A stretch of 64,000 bases of DNA from Septoria linicola. Lineage: Eukaryota; Ascomycota; Dothideomycetes; Mycosphaerellales; Mycosphaerellaceae. The stretch covers positions 372,001 to 436,000 of the forward strand of contig CP099427.1 of NCBI GenBank assembly GCA_024114885.1. The letters are read 5' to 3'. Below are positions 1 to 10,740 of the stretch, piece by piece. Made by a program: the position numbers and the translations under genes. The notes beneath the pieces are model-generated. The model had not been told where the DNA came from, made no database searches, and worked only from the letters and a program-made list of their open reading frames with translations. Numbering within the stretch: the first letter of the stretch is position 1; the number at the start of each line of letters is the position of its first letter.

Positions 1-2
1 GC

Positions 3-768
3 CCAGCATCTGTAGGACAGAGCTGGACGAACACTGCTCATGAATTCAAATACGATATCCTTCTTGATCCTGCCTACTGTATCATTAGTGAGTACATCCA
101 GTTGAGCTGAGTCATGATCAATTATCACTAACACATAGCTCAGTCGGCGCTGATGGGTACGGACCATCCGGCTGGAATGGTGGCGACCATAAGCCAGCAG
201 TGCCAGAAGTTCAATCAAACGATCCAAGAGATGTCCTCTGTTGGTCTGACATGGCATATCTCATGTACGCCTACGCTATCGGAGTTCCCGCCAAGGATTC
301 CAGATCGAAAATGGACATTATTCTTTTGTGGCACCGCCAGAATGGGTCTATCTACCCGCAGCTTCAGCATCTCGACGGACACTTGAAGTCATACACACAG
401 TCTCAGGCACGCATGCCAACAATCCGCTCCCCACGAAACTAGGCATTACATTTCCTATCGGCAGCCGAGCATACAACATCTTGCTCGGCTCTCCCATGCT
501 ATCTAACGTGGCAAGTTTCCTCTTCGACCACAAATATCGCTTCGGCGCCGCAGCCGTTACCTCTATCACGTTCTGGAACTCCTACAAGAGGACTGCCGAC
601 AGCATGCCAATCCCTGATATTCTGATATATGTTCAAAGCGTTGATGCCTCGCTGGTTGCAGCGCTGAAAGACAACTCTGCTGTCGATGCGGCCTGGACCA
701 GGTGCGGTGCACCGCTAGCGGAGCATCGTTACGCATGGAAATTCTCGCCAAGATGGCAACAATTGTAG
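3..768 (+). CDS. 3' end of an unidentified gene, exon model unsettled
   Basis: The gene enters from the left edge. Two intron-like segments are visible. One starts near base 86-91 (GTGAGT/GTACAT) and ends near 139-143, with a CTAAC branch site at about 128. A second possible intron runs 240-303 (GTTGGT, CTGAC, TTCCAG). All three plus frames are partly open between 140 and 440, so the path is not certain. The last segment, in the frame ending at the TAG at 766-768, has good codon use and encodes a hydrophobic, aromatic-rich protein (for example LGITFPIGSRAYNILLG). A different frame over 140-390 also looks coding (AYLMYAYAIGVPAKDS), so a frameshifted pseudogene is an alternative. I recognise no family. 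Confidence 0.35.
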
Positions 769-1066
769 AACTAATACTCGGCATACCGTCAACAGGCTTG
801 CGTCTACGACAGCTGATGGTTCAAGTAATTACGAAGCGTGGGAGATAGCTGAGGATCCTAGCGTGGGTACTAGAGTGCGAGTGATATGGTCAATTCGAGT
901 GTGACCCGAGTGCGAAGAACTTATTACAGGAGCGTGAATTGAACATCACACTGATGAGCCAATGGCTCTACTATTGAGAAGCCAACAAGCTCCATGAAGC
1001 TGATTGCTAAGGTAGCGATGATATAATCTATAATTGCATTCCCCAATCCTCCAGCATCATTCGTCG

Positions 1067-2284
1067 TCAGCTCGTACCTGCTCTTAGCCGCCCTTCAATC
1101 TCCTGTAACGTGAATTGCAGCCTTCCCTTCAGGAAGCTACCCATTGTGCCATGAAACTTGCCACCCTCGCCCATCTGAACGAGCACATCTTTGTCACAAA
1201 ACTCCGAGTCATACCGATCCACAATCTCCTTGAGTCTTTGCAGTTGCCCCAGCACGACATGGTTCTTTAGCACCCAACCCATCTTATCATCAAGCTTGTA
1301 TGCACCGAGTGCAAGTTGCCCGTCGACAACGAGCTCCTTCGAAGGACATTTACCATCTGCTCTCTGCATCTCTGTGCTAGGGTCCCGAATAAATGCCACG
1401 GCTTGATACCACCCGAGAATCTTAGATGCAATCATGCCGATGATGACCGGCAAATAGAAGTCTTTCAAGCATGGACACGTGATGAGATCATGGCATACCT
1501 GAACAGCGCGAGATGTGTTGCTGAGTACTTGGTCAATCGAGAATTGCTTTGTCTCGGCATCCACTTGCAGGTAGGGCATCTCGTATAATCTGTTCAGCGT
1601 GTCTGTAGCAATCCTGAGGCACTGGTCACCGCCGGAGCTCTGGAACATGGGAACAGGGCTGTGTGATGGCATGCTGCTAAGCTCTTCGTATGGCCTGATC
1701 TCTGTGGTCGGCAGTGCACACAAGGGTTGTTTCCCGTCGGAGACCGGACTGGGTTGTTGCGTGGGCTCCCGCGAGTCGACTCGCTCCACTGAGCTTTCGG
1801 TGGCCAGTGCGGCATTGCTGAAGTCGAAGAACCACTCTGGGTCTAGAGGAGTACTAACCGAGCTATTATCTTGTGTATTGAGATCTGGAAAGAATGGTAT
1901 GTCGGCATTTCCATAGGCAGCCATTGCCGGGGGCGTAGGATATGGGGAAGCATTTGCAGACCATGCTATGTCGGTCCTACTGGTTGGACTCAATACAGGA
2001 TAAGCAAAATGTGTTGGCAGTCCATGGCACATTGGGCTGTTTGTCCCAGGATATGGTGGCTCCGAAGCAGGGCCACTTCTTGGCAGTACTGGAGTGTTTG
2101 AGATCTTCCTGTTCAGTCCTTGACTTGATCGTGGAGGCTTTCCAGCTCTGAGCGATCTGCTGTAATGGCAGTCACGACCTAACGTGCGACATCTTGCGCA
2201 TTGTGGTCGTTCTTGAGTGCACTTGATCTTGGTAGCTGAGCAGTGGTCGCAGGCAGCCCGATACTTGATAGTTGGAGCAGACAT
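1067..2284 (-). CDS. AflR-like Zn2Cys6 transcription factor
   Basis: A protein of 405 residues in one exon. The start is set at the ATG directly before the zinc cluster (MSAPTIKYRAAC); the frame is open further upstream, but that extension has no family resemblance. Residues about 10-38 form a Zn2Cys6 binuclear cluster, C-x2-C-x6-C-x6-C-x2-C-x6-C, followed by a basic linker (SRSLRAGKPPRSS) very like that of AflR. A Ser/Pro-rich middle leads to a C-terminal helical region (about 230-400) that resembles the aflatoxin-regulator domain PF08493, with a cysteine pair at ITCPCLKDF. The role is DNA-binding activation of polyketide or other secondary-metabolite genes in the nucleus. The next gene upstream on the same strand encodes a polyketide-synthase ACP-TE remnant, which fits a decayed cluster. 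Which genes it controls cannot be read from the sequence. Confidence 0.85.
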   Translation of the reverse strand: MSAPTIKYRAACDHCSATKIKCTQERPQCARCRTLGRDCHYSRSLRAGKPPRSSQGLNRKISNTPVLPRSGPASEPPYPGTNSPMCHGLPTHFAYPVLSPTSRTDIAWSANASPYPTPPAMAAYGNADIPFFPDLNTQDNSSVSTPLDPEWFFDFSNAALATESSVERVDSREPTQQPSPVSDGKQPLCALPTTEIRPYEELSSMPSHSPVPMFQSSGGDQCLRIATDTLNRLYEMPYLQVDAETKQFSIDQVLSNTSRAVQVCHDLITCPCLKDFYLPVIIGMIASKILGWYQAVAFIRDPSTEMQRADGKCPSKELVVDGQLALGAYKLDDKMGWVLKNHVVLGQLQRLKEIVDRYDSEFCDKDVLVQMGEGGKFHGTMGSFLKGRLQFTLQEIEGRLRAGTS

Positions 2285-4326
2285 GTTTTGATGTGGGAGC
2301 AGCGATCGAGTTGCGGACGAGGTGAGATCAACAATCGGCCGCATGTACATATACAAGAGACTGACACTTGGGGCCATAAGCCAGACCCCTGGGGACCGAG
2401 CCATGTGGTCCTCTTGCCGTTTAGAGATCCTACAAAGCAGAAAACGACCCCATGGCTGGTTGACGACGAGAATCATCTCGCCGCACGCGCATACATCGGT
2501 CGCCATCGTCTCTTTGCTGGTCTATTTGCTGTCATTGGCGATAGCTGATGTGGGGAGTGGATTTTGTGCGGCAACACCAGGAGTGAAAGACAACATTGCC
2601 TACTAGTGTCTTGACTACCATGGATGTAGCTCAGGGACCGTCTCGAAGGCGTGGACTGATTGCCAAGATCGCTAGATGTCGAGAGGGCGGCACGAATCGA
2701 ACAAGGACAAGGTCAGACCACTCCCGAGCGTCTATCTATGCCGCACCTCTGTGCATGTGGCTGCCGGGTTGATCACGTTGGCAAGCTCTCGTCGTCATCG
2801 CGTCTATCGATGTATGATTTAAGCTTGCAGTAACAGCCCTTGATTCTCTGGGAAGTGTGATCTTGATGTCCGCCAGCGATAAGTTTGTCGTTGAGCCAAC
2901 AGGCCAAGACTAATGCTCAAGCTGCTCAAGCGGCTGTCCCACCGGACTGAGCTGGCACCTACAGTCTAGTGTCTTTCAAGGCTGCTCGATTCAGCCTAGA
3001 TGTAGTGCCCAGAAAGCTTCCTGTCCAAAGCCTTCGAACGCCGCCATGGCGATTATGTTCTAACCACGACACATCGTTTGTGATAGTAGGTGGCCAATAA
3101 TCTGATGACGGTAGTACTTCCCTGACATCTGGGAAACCTTATTGGATTGCTTGCCTGACCATGCTTGATTATTTGCTGAGGCGCTTGGCAGGGGAAGAGT
3201 GCGAACCCGGTTCCGCAGTGTCTCCATTGCCATCCTAGGTGTCTGAGCGCGCCGTTACTTCAAGCAGTGCCGCCTTCCAGTACAGAGGTCAACTAGTCTA
3301 GAGCTATTGGTGCCCTAGCGACATGTCAAGACCAACAGCGGGCCAAACATACATGCGTGCAAAAGGCTCCGTTGGAATGATGCAGACCGAGCGTTTGATA
3401 TGCCTCAAGTCCGGCGTCGGCATTCAGCATACAGGCTGAATGATCAATCGTCGATCGAGGAGTGCTGAAACTCCTGGCGCCTATGACATGCACCTGCATG
3501 AAGAGTCGAACTCTGCCCTGCAGAAAGTGGCCGTCTTGCCAGATTTGAATAACGAGCCCATGATAGCATGCTGAATGGATGTGTGGCAGGGCCGTGGAAC
3601 TCGCGATGGACGATCTTTTCCAGCAAATGGGCACTTCTGCGCTGCGTTAGCCATGATAGAAGGTTCACGGTAAAACGTGGTCGAAATAAGGTTGTGCTCT
3701 ACATTAGAACAGCCGCACGGCTCTGCCATCGGGCCACACCTGGTGCGGCTCTTGCCTTTGAACCCTGCTCGTCAACCGGAGACAAGCTTGTTGGACGGAT
3801 CTTATGTCATGTAGAGTGTCAGTCGCCCTTGAGAGCACGACTCGATGCCAGTCCTCATACATCACGCTCCGCATCATAAAATTAGAGTAAGGTTACTCAT
3901 GGATGCTGATTCTTCCCAGACTGTAGCCTCTTGAGCCTCAGTGACTATAATGCCTGCCGCAAGCTCATGCCCAGTGTATCTCTCTGATGGCGCCTCCTCA
4001 ATCCTGCCAGGTTAGTGATCATGTGTCGTGGCCGGTCCAGTTTCTATTTCACATGATTCGGCAATCTGCCATTCACGAACAGCATGGCCACCACATGCCA
4101 GGATACAGCCATGGATTAGTGCATGTAGCCGATATGTCATGCTAGCCACATCTGGACGAGTCACGAGCGCAGTGAAAATGACATGCATCCGTGCGTAGGG
4201 CGATATCGTAAGTCGTGGTACTATCAGGACTGGCAGGGAGCTGCGACCAGTGAATTGTCCTCACAATGTCATTGCAAAGCTTCTGCAATGCACATCGAGA
4301 TCTGTGGAGAACACTCGGAACTCTGC
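2285..4326. other. Intergenic, 2.0 kb, no supported gene
   Basis: This lies between the AflR-like gene and the ACP-TE gene, both on the minus strand. It should contain the AflR-like promoter and the ACP-TE 3' UTR. Reading frames here are short, overlap in several frames and show no coherent codon use. No aflJ/aflS-like partner gene is visible. Confidence 0.6.
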
Positions 4327-5616
4327 TCAGAACATCAGCGAGGCTCGATCACTCACTATCATGGGGACTCTCACCATTATCTCAAAGTGATCAGCATCGA
4401 TTCTGCCGCATGATATATTGCTACCGGGCAGGAGGACTTCCCAGCCGCAGGGGCCAAAGTCTGTTCTAGCCTCTGTTAGGAACTTGATTACCGTTCTCTC
4501 GCCATCGGTTAAGGCCGATGGCGGTATCATTGAGTCCTGAGAAACGCCGCGTCCAGCCCACTGAATTTTGACGTTCCGCACTGCTCCGAGTCCACAGCGA
4601 CTCTGACGGTATGTATTCAACACTCTGGTGAATGCTTTCAGGTGTGGTAAGACCCACTCAGGCGTACGCCCGCCATTCCTCCAGGCTCGGATCGATCTGA
4701 TGTACTCGTACAACTCGTCCGAGAGCTGACCGAGCACTTCGGGAACTGGTGCGTTGATAAGTGTCAGGCTGTGGATCTCTTCTCCTTGTGCAACCAGTAT
4801 CTGTGCTGCGCGAAATGCTAGAGCGCCGCCCGCTGCGTAGCCGCCAAAGTCGTAGGGGCCCCTTGGCTGACACTTCCTGATCTCCGCAACGAATGTCTCC
4901 ACAAGCTCATCCCATGTGCAATGCATGTCTGCGGGACACTTGAGATAAGGAGACTGGAGACCGTAGACTACCACATCTAGAGCAATGCGAGGTAAGCTCG
5001 TATATGACCGTTCACTGCCTGACCCATCAGGGAAAAGGAACACGGCTCTACAGGCATCCTCTGGTCGTCCTTGCAGTACTACCGATTTCGCTGACGGTGT
5101 GGCTGTCGGCCGATTGCTCAACTTCTCAGGAGCAACATCCTCCATCGGTGTGAATACCTCGATCGTCGTCGACGTTGCCTTCCAGGGAACAATTTCCTCC
5201 ATGGGTGTAGCAGCGGAGGTTGACGTCAAAGCATACGAAGGCCTGCGCGACGGCATCGCAGGGGCCATTCTGTTCCATGGCTGCGTAGACTCTTCTGCTG
5301 GCGTTGAGCACCTGCTCGAAGCCGCCGACCATTGATTTGACGACGGGTCCTCCACAGACAGTGAGGGACCGCCATGCTGACCACGTAACAGTGTCGACTT
5401 CAGATCACTGATGGCCCGCAAGTTGACCAAATCTTCGGCGCTGACTTCAAGCTGCAGTTCTTTTTTGAGACGCGTGCTGATGGCGACTGAGAGCAGGGGA
5501 TCAGTAAGAAGATCGGCCATGGCAGTGTCATTCGTGAGTTCTTCTCGAGGTGTGAGACATTCCTGGCACAGAATGTCGATGGTACGCTGATATTGGCAGT
5601 TCTGGGTCATGGTCAT
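4327..5616 (-). CDS. Free-standing ACP-thioesterase protein, both active-site serines lost
   Basis: A protein of 429 residues in one exon. Residues about 10-70 resemble the acyl carrier domain of fungal non-reducing polyketide synthases, but the phosphopantetheine site reads LLTDPLLSVAIS, with Pro (CCC) where the family has Ser in DSL. A Ser/Thr/Pro-rich linker (about 80-190) carries two related motifs, TPMEEIVPW and TPMEDVAPE. Residues about 195-425 match the C-terminal TE/Claisen-cyclase fold: FLFPDGSGS near the start, then GGYAAGGALAFRAA where the family has GGWSAGG, so the nucleophile Ser is Ala (GCA). The usual C-terminal His is present in DADHFEIM. No ketosynthase, acyltransferase or product-template domain lies upstream; the frame closes at a TAA about 60 bases before the ATG. 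It could be a relic, or a scaffold or decoy retained without catalysis. The uninterrupted frame argues against long-standing neutrality. Confidence 0.8.
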   Translation of the reverse strand: MTMTQNCQYQRTIDILCQECLTPREELTNDTAMADLLTDPLLSVAISTRLKKELQLEVSAEDLVNLRAISDLKSTLLRGQHGGPSLSVEDPSSNQWSAASSRCSTPAEESTQPWNRMAPAMPSRRPSYALTSTSAATPMEEIVPWKATSTTIEVFTPMEDVAPEKLSNRPTATPSAKSVVLQGRPEDACRAVFLFPDGSGSERSYTSLPRIALDVVVYGLQSPYLKCPADMHCTWDELVETFVAEIRKCQPRGPYDFGGYAAGGALAFRAAQILVAQGEEIHSLTLINAPVPEVLGQLSDELYEYIRSIRAWRNGGRTPEWVLPHLKAFTRVLNTYRQSRCGLGAVRNVKIQWAGRGVSQDSMIPPSALTDGERTVIKFLTEARTDFGPCGWEVLLPGSNISCGRIDADHFEIMVRVPMIVSDRASLMF

Positions 5617-6198
5617 TTCCGCGGAGCAAGATGTCTTGGAGAGCGGCGTCTCGAGCAGGATTGTTTCGAACGTATGCCATTTTATCTGTTATTGCCATTG
5701 GGGAGCCGGAATGCACGGCGCCATGACAAGGATGGCAGTGGCATCTCGCCTCAAAAGTCTGGGGTTGCTGATGACGGCGATGAGATAAGCTGTTCGTGTC
5801 AGACGTGATGCCGATGTGACAGGAAGCCGAGATGTTTCATGACTAGCACTCCTGCCAATCAACATCTTGCGGACGTTCAGACTTTCGCGATACTTACCGC
5901 ACGCTCAATTTGTACGAACGCTGAATGAATGCCCTATGAGCAAAAGTGGTGGGCGTTCTGTGCAGTAAGCGTGGCAACAAAGGTCTCTGTTGCCGCCAAG
6001 AATGATGGTGGGTGGTGATCAACAAGGTTTGTCGGCAAAGCGCCGCGCCCTGAACCCGAACGCGTTGTCCTCGCGACCAGGTGCCTGTCCATCATGCGAG
6101 TCGTGTCTCGTTCGTGACAGGCTTATCGGTCTGCATACCGTAGGCCACCATCTTCGACGACTTCTGGCTCGAATTACTAGCCTACCTCGATTGCGAAT
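5617..6198. other. Divergent intergenic region
   Basis: This is the shared upstream region of the ACP-TE gene (minus) and the CHORD-like gene (plus). No remnant of the missing upstream polyketide synthase domains is visible on the minus strand. Confidence 0.5.
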
Positions 6199-6918
6199 AT
6201 GGGGTTCCGAAATGCAGACCCTCCATCACCTGCGTCAAGATGGCTTCGCCGATTAGATCAGAAAGAGCATGCAGGAGCTGATGACTTCGCGATGGATCTA
6301 GAGTATGAGTCCAGAAGTGCTGCAGTCAGCCCAAAGACTGGCATCACACCTCATCGACATGCTGTGGACTGCGAGATGCTGGCGCAGGCGCAGAAAGAGC
6401 CGACGAACATCGATGAAGCCATTGAGCTTGCATCACCACGAGCCCTTCGAAAGCTGCTTCGCATGATGGTGTACTCTCAGCAAGGGTCAATGGATCTCGC
6501 AAATGCATATCTGATGCCAGCTAGACCTGTACACACGGGCACGGTGTCATCGAAACAGACTTGTCGCAAGCGGAGAATGTATGAGACGTGCCAGCATTGC
6601 CGATCAGAATTCGAGCCCGGAAACAATCGCGAAGAAAGCTGCAGCTATCATCCTGGTCAGTAAAGCTCCGTGGTTCAAGCTTTTCCTCAAAATCCTGACC
6701 GTCGTCACAGGCCAACAAACGATGATCCCCTACGGGTTTGCATACGCTCAAAGTGGTGACAGCATGTATCAGTGGACCTGTTGCAATCAGGTGGCAAGTG
6801 CTGTCGGTTGTGTTTGGGTAGGCGTCGCACAATATATGGTCGAAGCACCAAGCTGACTGAATTTCAGGGCCGTCACCTCCCTGCCAGTGATCGAAGCCAA
6901 CGGCCGTGGATGCACTGA
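6199..6918 (+). CDS. CHORD-like zinc-module protein, paralogue A (three exons)
   Basis: The model is exons 6199-6655, 6711-6817 and 6868-6918, encoding 204 residues. Intron 1 (55 bp, GTCAGT to TCACAG, branch CTGAC) and intron 2 (50 bp, GTAGGC to TTTCAG, branch CTGAC) keep the frame. The C-terminal ~65 residues form an eight-ligand zinc module of the CHORD type: YETCQHCRSEF, then SCSYHPG, then YQWTCC, then GCVWGRH. The acidic and basic N-terminal part (1-130) has no recognised domain. CHORD modules in known proteins bind two zinc ions and mediate protein contacts; a function here is not established. The start is the first ATG of the open frame and could lie elsewhere. The paralogue at 8702-9648 shares the layout and the first intron position. 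Confidence 0.65.
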
Positions 6919-8701
6919 GCGAATGCGACTGAAAAGACAGGACCGGTGCCCAAAAGCTCAAGGCTGACCGAACAAGATGTGCCTCTTCGTCAAAGCCGTC
7001 AATATCATTTAATGACCGCTGCAAGTCATGTCGGCTTTGGAACAAATCGCTGTCGCTGGGGCGATGCGTAGATGTCGGACGAGGCAAGTCAGCAGACACG
7101 CGCCACATTACTAGAGGAGATTAGTGAAAGCCCAAGTGCAACATGGTGTCGCTGGATGCAGCATATCCGCAATGACGATTGGTCTAGGCCACATCCCGGG
7201 CCGTGAGCGGATACCGATGAGAAGACCATGAGCGTATTGTGCAACCAAGCTGTCAATGCTAGAAGCCGGCTTGTGAGCTAGAAGTGAAAGAGACCAGGTC
7301 CACGGGACGGTGATGTTACGCTGGAGTGGTTACACCAGAACTGTGGCAGAGGCGGTCAGATATTGATTCCAGCTCAAGGGCTGGGATGGGTGCACAAGAG
7401 TCGAAGGCACATGAGCCCAAGTGGTGGATTTGCTGCAAAGAGCCTGGGTCGAGTGGCTCTATATACCGCCAACCGCCGGAAATCAATATGAAACGACCGT
7501 CTGGAGCGTTATCGGCACAAAGGGCTTTCGCAGTGCTGCATACTAGCTTCTCCAATCTTCACGACCAACTCCGTGCAAGATGCTGGGTACAGCAAAGCAG
7601 ATTCTTTATCGCAGATGCAACGGATCAGGCGAAGGGACAGGAGCGCGACTCAAATCGTGGTCCACGTCACATGAGGACAGATCCCGAAGTCGCCGAGTCC
7701 TGATTGATAATGGCGAAGACATGCCTTTGACGATTGCCGCGAAAGCGAAGTTCCCCGAAAGATCGCGCTTGCGACTGGTCCGTGTTTGGAAGCTCTGGTC
7801 CAGGTTTGTGGTAACCTGATTCCTCCGCGTTAAGCGCGTATAGGTGAAAACACCACAACCCCTGCAAAAGTGGAGCGCTATTTCGATTTTTGCGCACCGC
7901 GGTGTCCACATGCTCAATTGTAGACATCTGACACCTGCAATTATGCGCGAACCACGATCCTACGGCGGATCTTCTTCCGACGTCAGGCGTCTGTCCCGAG
8001 TATGCACACAGCGCTGATGCGTCCTTTCTACGTCGAAACACCGCAACACAGCCGGCTTGACCGCCTGTGTTATTGCGACTTTACGGCACAACTGATGGCT
8101 TACAGCTCCGCAGAAGACTGGGGAGGTGGGACACGTCCATTCCAGACAGGCATCAGCTGCAAGGCTGCATTGGTCACCTCTAGGTACGGGTGACACGAGG
8201 CGGCCCGTTCCCCGTGCGTGCAAGTGAATTGTGGAGACATATATTCGCAGGTCGGCCATTTCACGGGTTGCTTGCTAGCAGTATCCATATAGTGCTATGC
8301 TGGCATTTGACCAGGCTCTTGCAGATTTTCTGGTCGCATGCCGAGGTAAGTAGTGGAACATTTGAGTACGACGTCTCCTAATGGATCGATTGAGGCACAG
8401 AAGCCGTTATGCCTGTGCGGGAGCGGGCCGGCGTTGTAGCAGTCGCGGAGTCTGGAACGGGATTCTGTGTACCATGGGTGTCTTACAAGTCGTGTGAGAA
8501 CATTGCTTGAGCTGCCTTGGACCAGAAGGTTGTAATGCAGCTCAACGTCGTCCAGGATAGCGGTGAGTGATCAAGATGAGCGCCACTTGTATCCTGGCCG
8601 TTGGTGTCACCTGAGACTCGTGCGACTCAGCCATTGATCTCGTCCTATATCTGTTCGATGTACGCCGTTCGGACTGGCTGTTTATTGCAGTCATCACGAC
8701 C
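6919..8701. other. Intergenic between the two CHORD-like paralogues
   Basis: 1.8 kb without a supported gene. Several short frames of 60-125 codons overlap on both strands with no domain and no consistent codon bias. It should include the promoter of the downstream paralogue. Confidence 0.5.
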
Positions 8702-9648
8702 ATGGCGAGATCACGTCGGTCCAACACAGGCACACCTTCGCCGCCCGTAACCGGGCACGCCAAACTCCTGGCCTCCGCAACATTGAAGGACATTGGCCAC
8801 CGGTTTGATATACTGAATTACCTGGAGCTTCTGCGTAAGACCGAGCAGGTCCTTCGCCTGCGCCTGCGACAGCGTCGCCAAGGCTCAGGACCCGTTGGAC
8901 ATGGTCTCAATGACTTATCATTCCTAGGAGCTGTGCTGAGAATGCCTCGCTTCCAGCACATCCGGACTCATGATCTCGAGATCGACTGGGCTGATTGGGG
9001 CAAAGAGTGGAGACGCAGACCGGACGAGATCGAATCAAGGCACGTTTCTGAAAACAACCGCAATGATTGGCAGCTTCCCGCACTGAACACGCTCGAAGAT
9101 GTACCTCTCCATCACTGGGGACCATCGAACCGCGATAATGGTGCGAGCCTATTCGAGCGATGCCAAATCCAGGACTGGCCGCAGTACATGTTGATCGTGC
9201 ATCCGTGGGGACCTGATGTTCTCATGCTTGTTGAAACGCCAAGGAGATCTGTCGTCTCGCCATCACCGACAACTCAGTCAGCTCGTTGCTGCCTCTGTAA
9301 ATCGGAACTCTCACTTCATGAGAACGACGAGTCTCTTTGCGTGTTCCATCCAGGTAAGAAGCACGCAATAACCCTTGCGAATCCTCAGCACTGACACTGC
9401 TTGCAGGAGTCAAGGAATGCAATGCGTCTGAAAGCAGCAGCATTACTGAAGACAGTGACGAAGGGGATCAATCTTGGACTTGCTGTCACAGAGATGCTGG
9501 TGACCCTGGCTGCATGGTTGAAAGCCATCACTTGGCTGCCGAACAAGTCAGACCTGGTAGCAATGGCGAGGTGTGGCGCCGTTCGTGGGACAATGGCACG
9601 GGAGGTGAAGCCATCGACAGGCACGACGAAGACATGATCGACTCGTGA
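8702..9648 (+). CDS. CHORD-like zinc-module protein, paralogue B (two exons)
   Basis: The model is exons 8702-9353 and 9407-9648, encoding 297 residues. The single intron (53 bp, GTAAGA to TTGCAG, CTGAC branch) splits the Gly codon of an HPG motif in phase 1, exactly where paralogue A has its first intron. The zinc module runs about 200-260: CCLCKSEL, then LCVFHPG, then an acidic loop, then SWTCC, then GCMVESHH. The region before it (1-195) is rich in Arg, Asp and Trp (for example IDWADWGKEWRRR) and unrecognised. A 40-residue acidic tail follows the module. An unspliced reading would stop at 9394 and lose half of the zinc ligands, so the spliced form is preferred. Function unknown. Confidence 0.7.
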
Positions 9649-9901
9649 AGAGGGGGAGATGACGAATAATTGCTTGGAGGCGTTCGCAAAGAGGTATTGC
9701 TGGCAACAGCAGGGTAGGTGGCGTTTTGTCATGCGTATGGTAAAGGGGATGGATAATTGTCATGTCAGCCGCGAGGAAGGACTAATGAAGCAAATTTGAC
9801 AATTTGGCAAGGCGAATGTATTTTGAGGTGCAGGAGCGCACCTTCACCTGCAATGCACCTTCCAAGAAGTCAACTTTCATCTCCCACCTCGCCATGCAAC
9901 A

Positions 9902-10740
9902 TCACCTCCAAACATACTGCTCAGCGCCACCACCAACTGCGCCCACCTCCCACTCCCCATCCTGCCCATCAGGTCCATCCTCCTCACTTCCCAACTCCTC
10001 ACAACTCGTATAATTCTTCCCGCCCAAAATCTCTCCCACCTTGACCAAAAAGCTCGAATGCAACATATGCAGCAATCCCTGCACAGCAGTAACAATTCTC
10101 TGGACAAAAGTGCGTCTCCATATACATGTAGCTCGCTTTCTCATCACAAACACCCTCCACGCCAAGTTCCGTAGAAGTGCTATACAGACTCACATTCTCT
10201 GCAGACGGTACTGTCAAGAGTGCGGTGGTGTGGCTTTCTCTCTGAATGGGCCTGGGTTTGGAGGGCTAGAGTAAGAGCCTAGGGTTTGGACGATGTGGAA
10301 CCGGCTAGATCGTAGGTTCGTGCTGTGCCGACTGTTTTGTCTGTGCCGTTGAGCTTGACGGTGCCGTCTGGTGAGCCGGCGTAGGTCAGGTTGCTGAAGT
10401 TTCCGACGATGGAGAGGACTTGGTCGTAGGTGTATGGAATGGTGCGATGTGCTATGTCGTAGCCTGATTCGAATCCTTCAATGCAAGTTGATGGGACTTG
10501 GACATCTTGTGATTACGATAGGTGGAGAACTGCCAGAGCTGCGACTGAGCGTGCAAATGCCCTGATGATTGGTTCGGTTGGTGGATTGATGAACCTGTAA
10601 GATATGTATGTGAGGTCGAAAGCTGACAAAGGATATGGTGTTGACTTAGTAAGGTGGTAGTAGGCTTTACCTAGAGTTAGATTTGCGCATTCGAACATGC
10701 AAAAGCCTGTCACATACCATGTCTGTTTCCTGGTTACCAC
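9902..10740 (-). pseudogene. Frameshifted pseudogene of a fungal family of unknown function
   Basis: Read on the minus strand, coding-quality segments follow each other in different frames. A Cys-containing start with FESGYDIAHRTIPYTYDQV, then VGNFSNLTYAGSPDGTV and GTARTYDLAG; then in another frame HIVQTLGSYSSPPNPGPF; then in another frame TALLTVPSAENVSLY up to THFCPE near 10100; then in another frame LLHMLHSSFLVKVGEILGG and KNYTSCEELG, ending at 9902. I believe the order matches a family of hypothetical secreted fungal proteins that share motifs such as GTARTYDLAG and a C-terminal GGxNFTSC; this is from memory. At least three single-base-type frame changes are needed and none sits at an intron. 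A cluster of assembly errors is the alternative. Confidence 0.6.

Noticed and set aside
2284..2506. N-terminal extension of the AflR-like protein by about 74 residues
   Set aside because: The frame is open, but the added segment has no resemblance to the family, and the ATG just before the zinc cluster gives the usual short start.
2685..2705. tRNA-like B-box (GTTCGATTC on the minus strand)
   Set aside because: No matching A-box or cloverleaf in the neighbouring 80 bases.
10455..10475. GATTCGAATCC B-box-like sequence
   Set aside because: It lies inside coding-quality sequence of the pseudogene and has no A-box partner.
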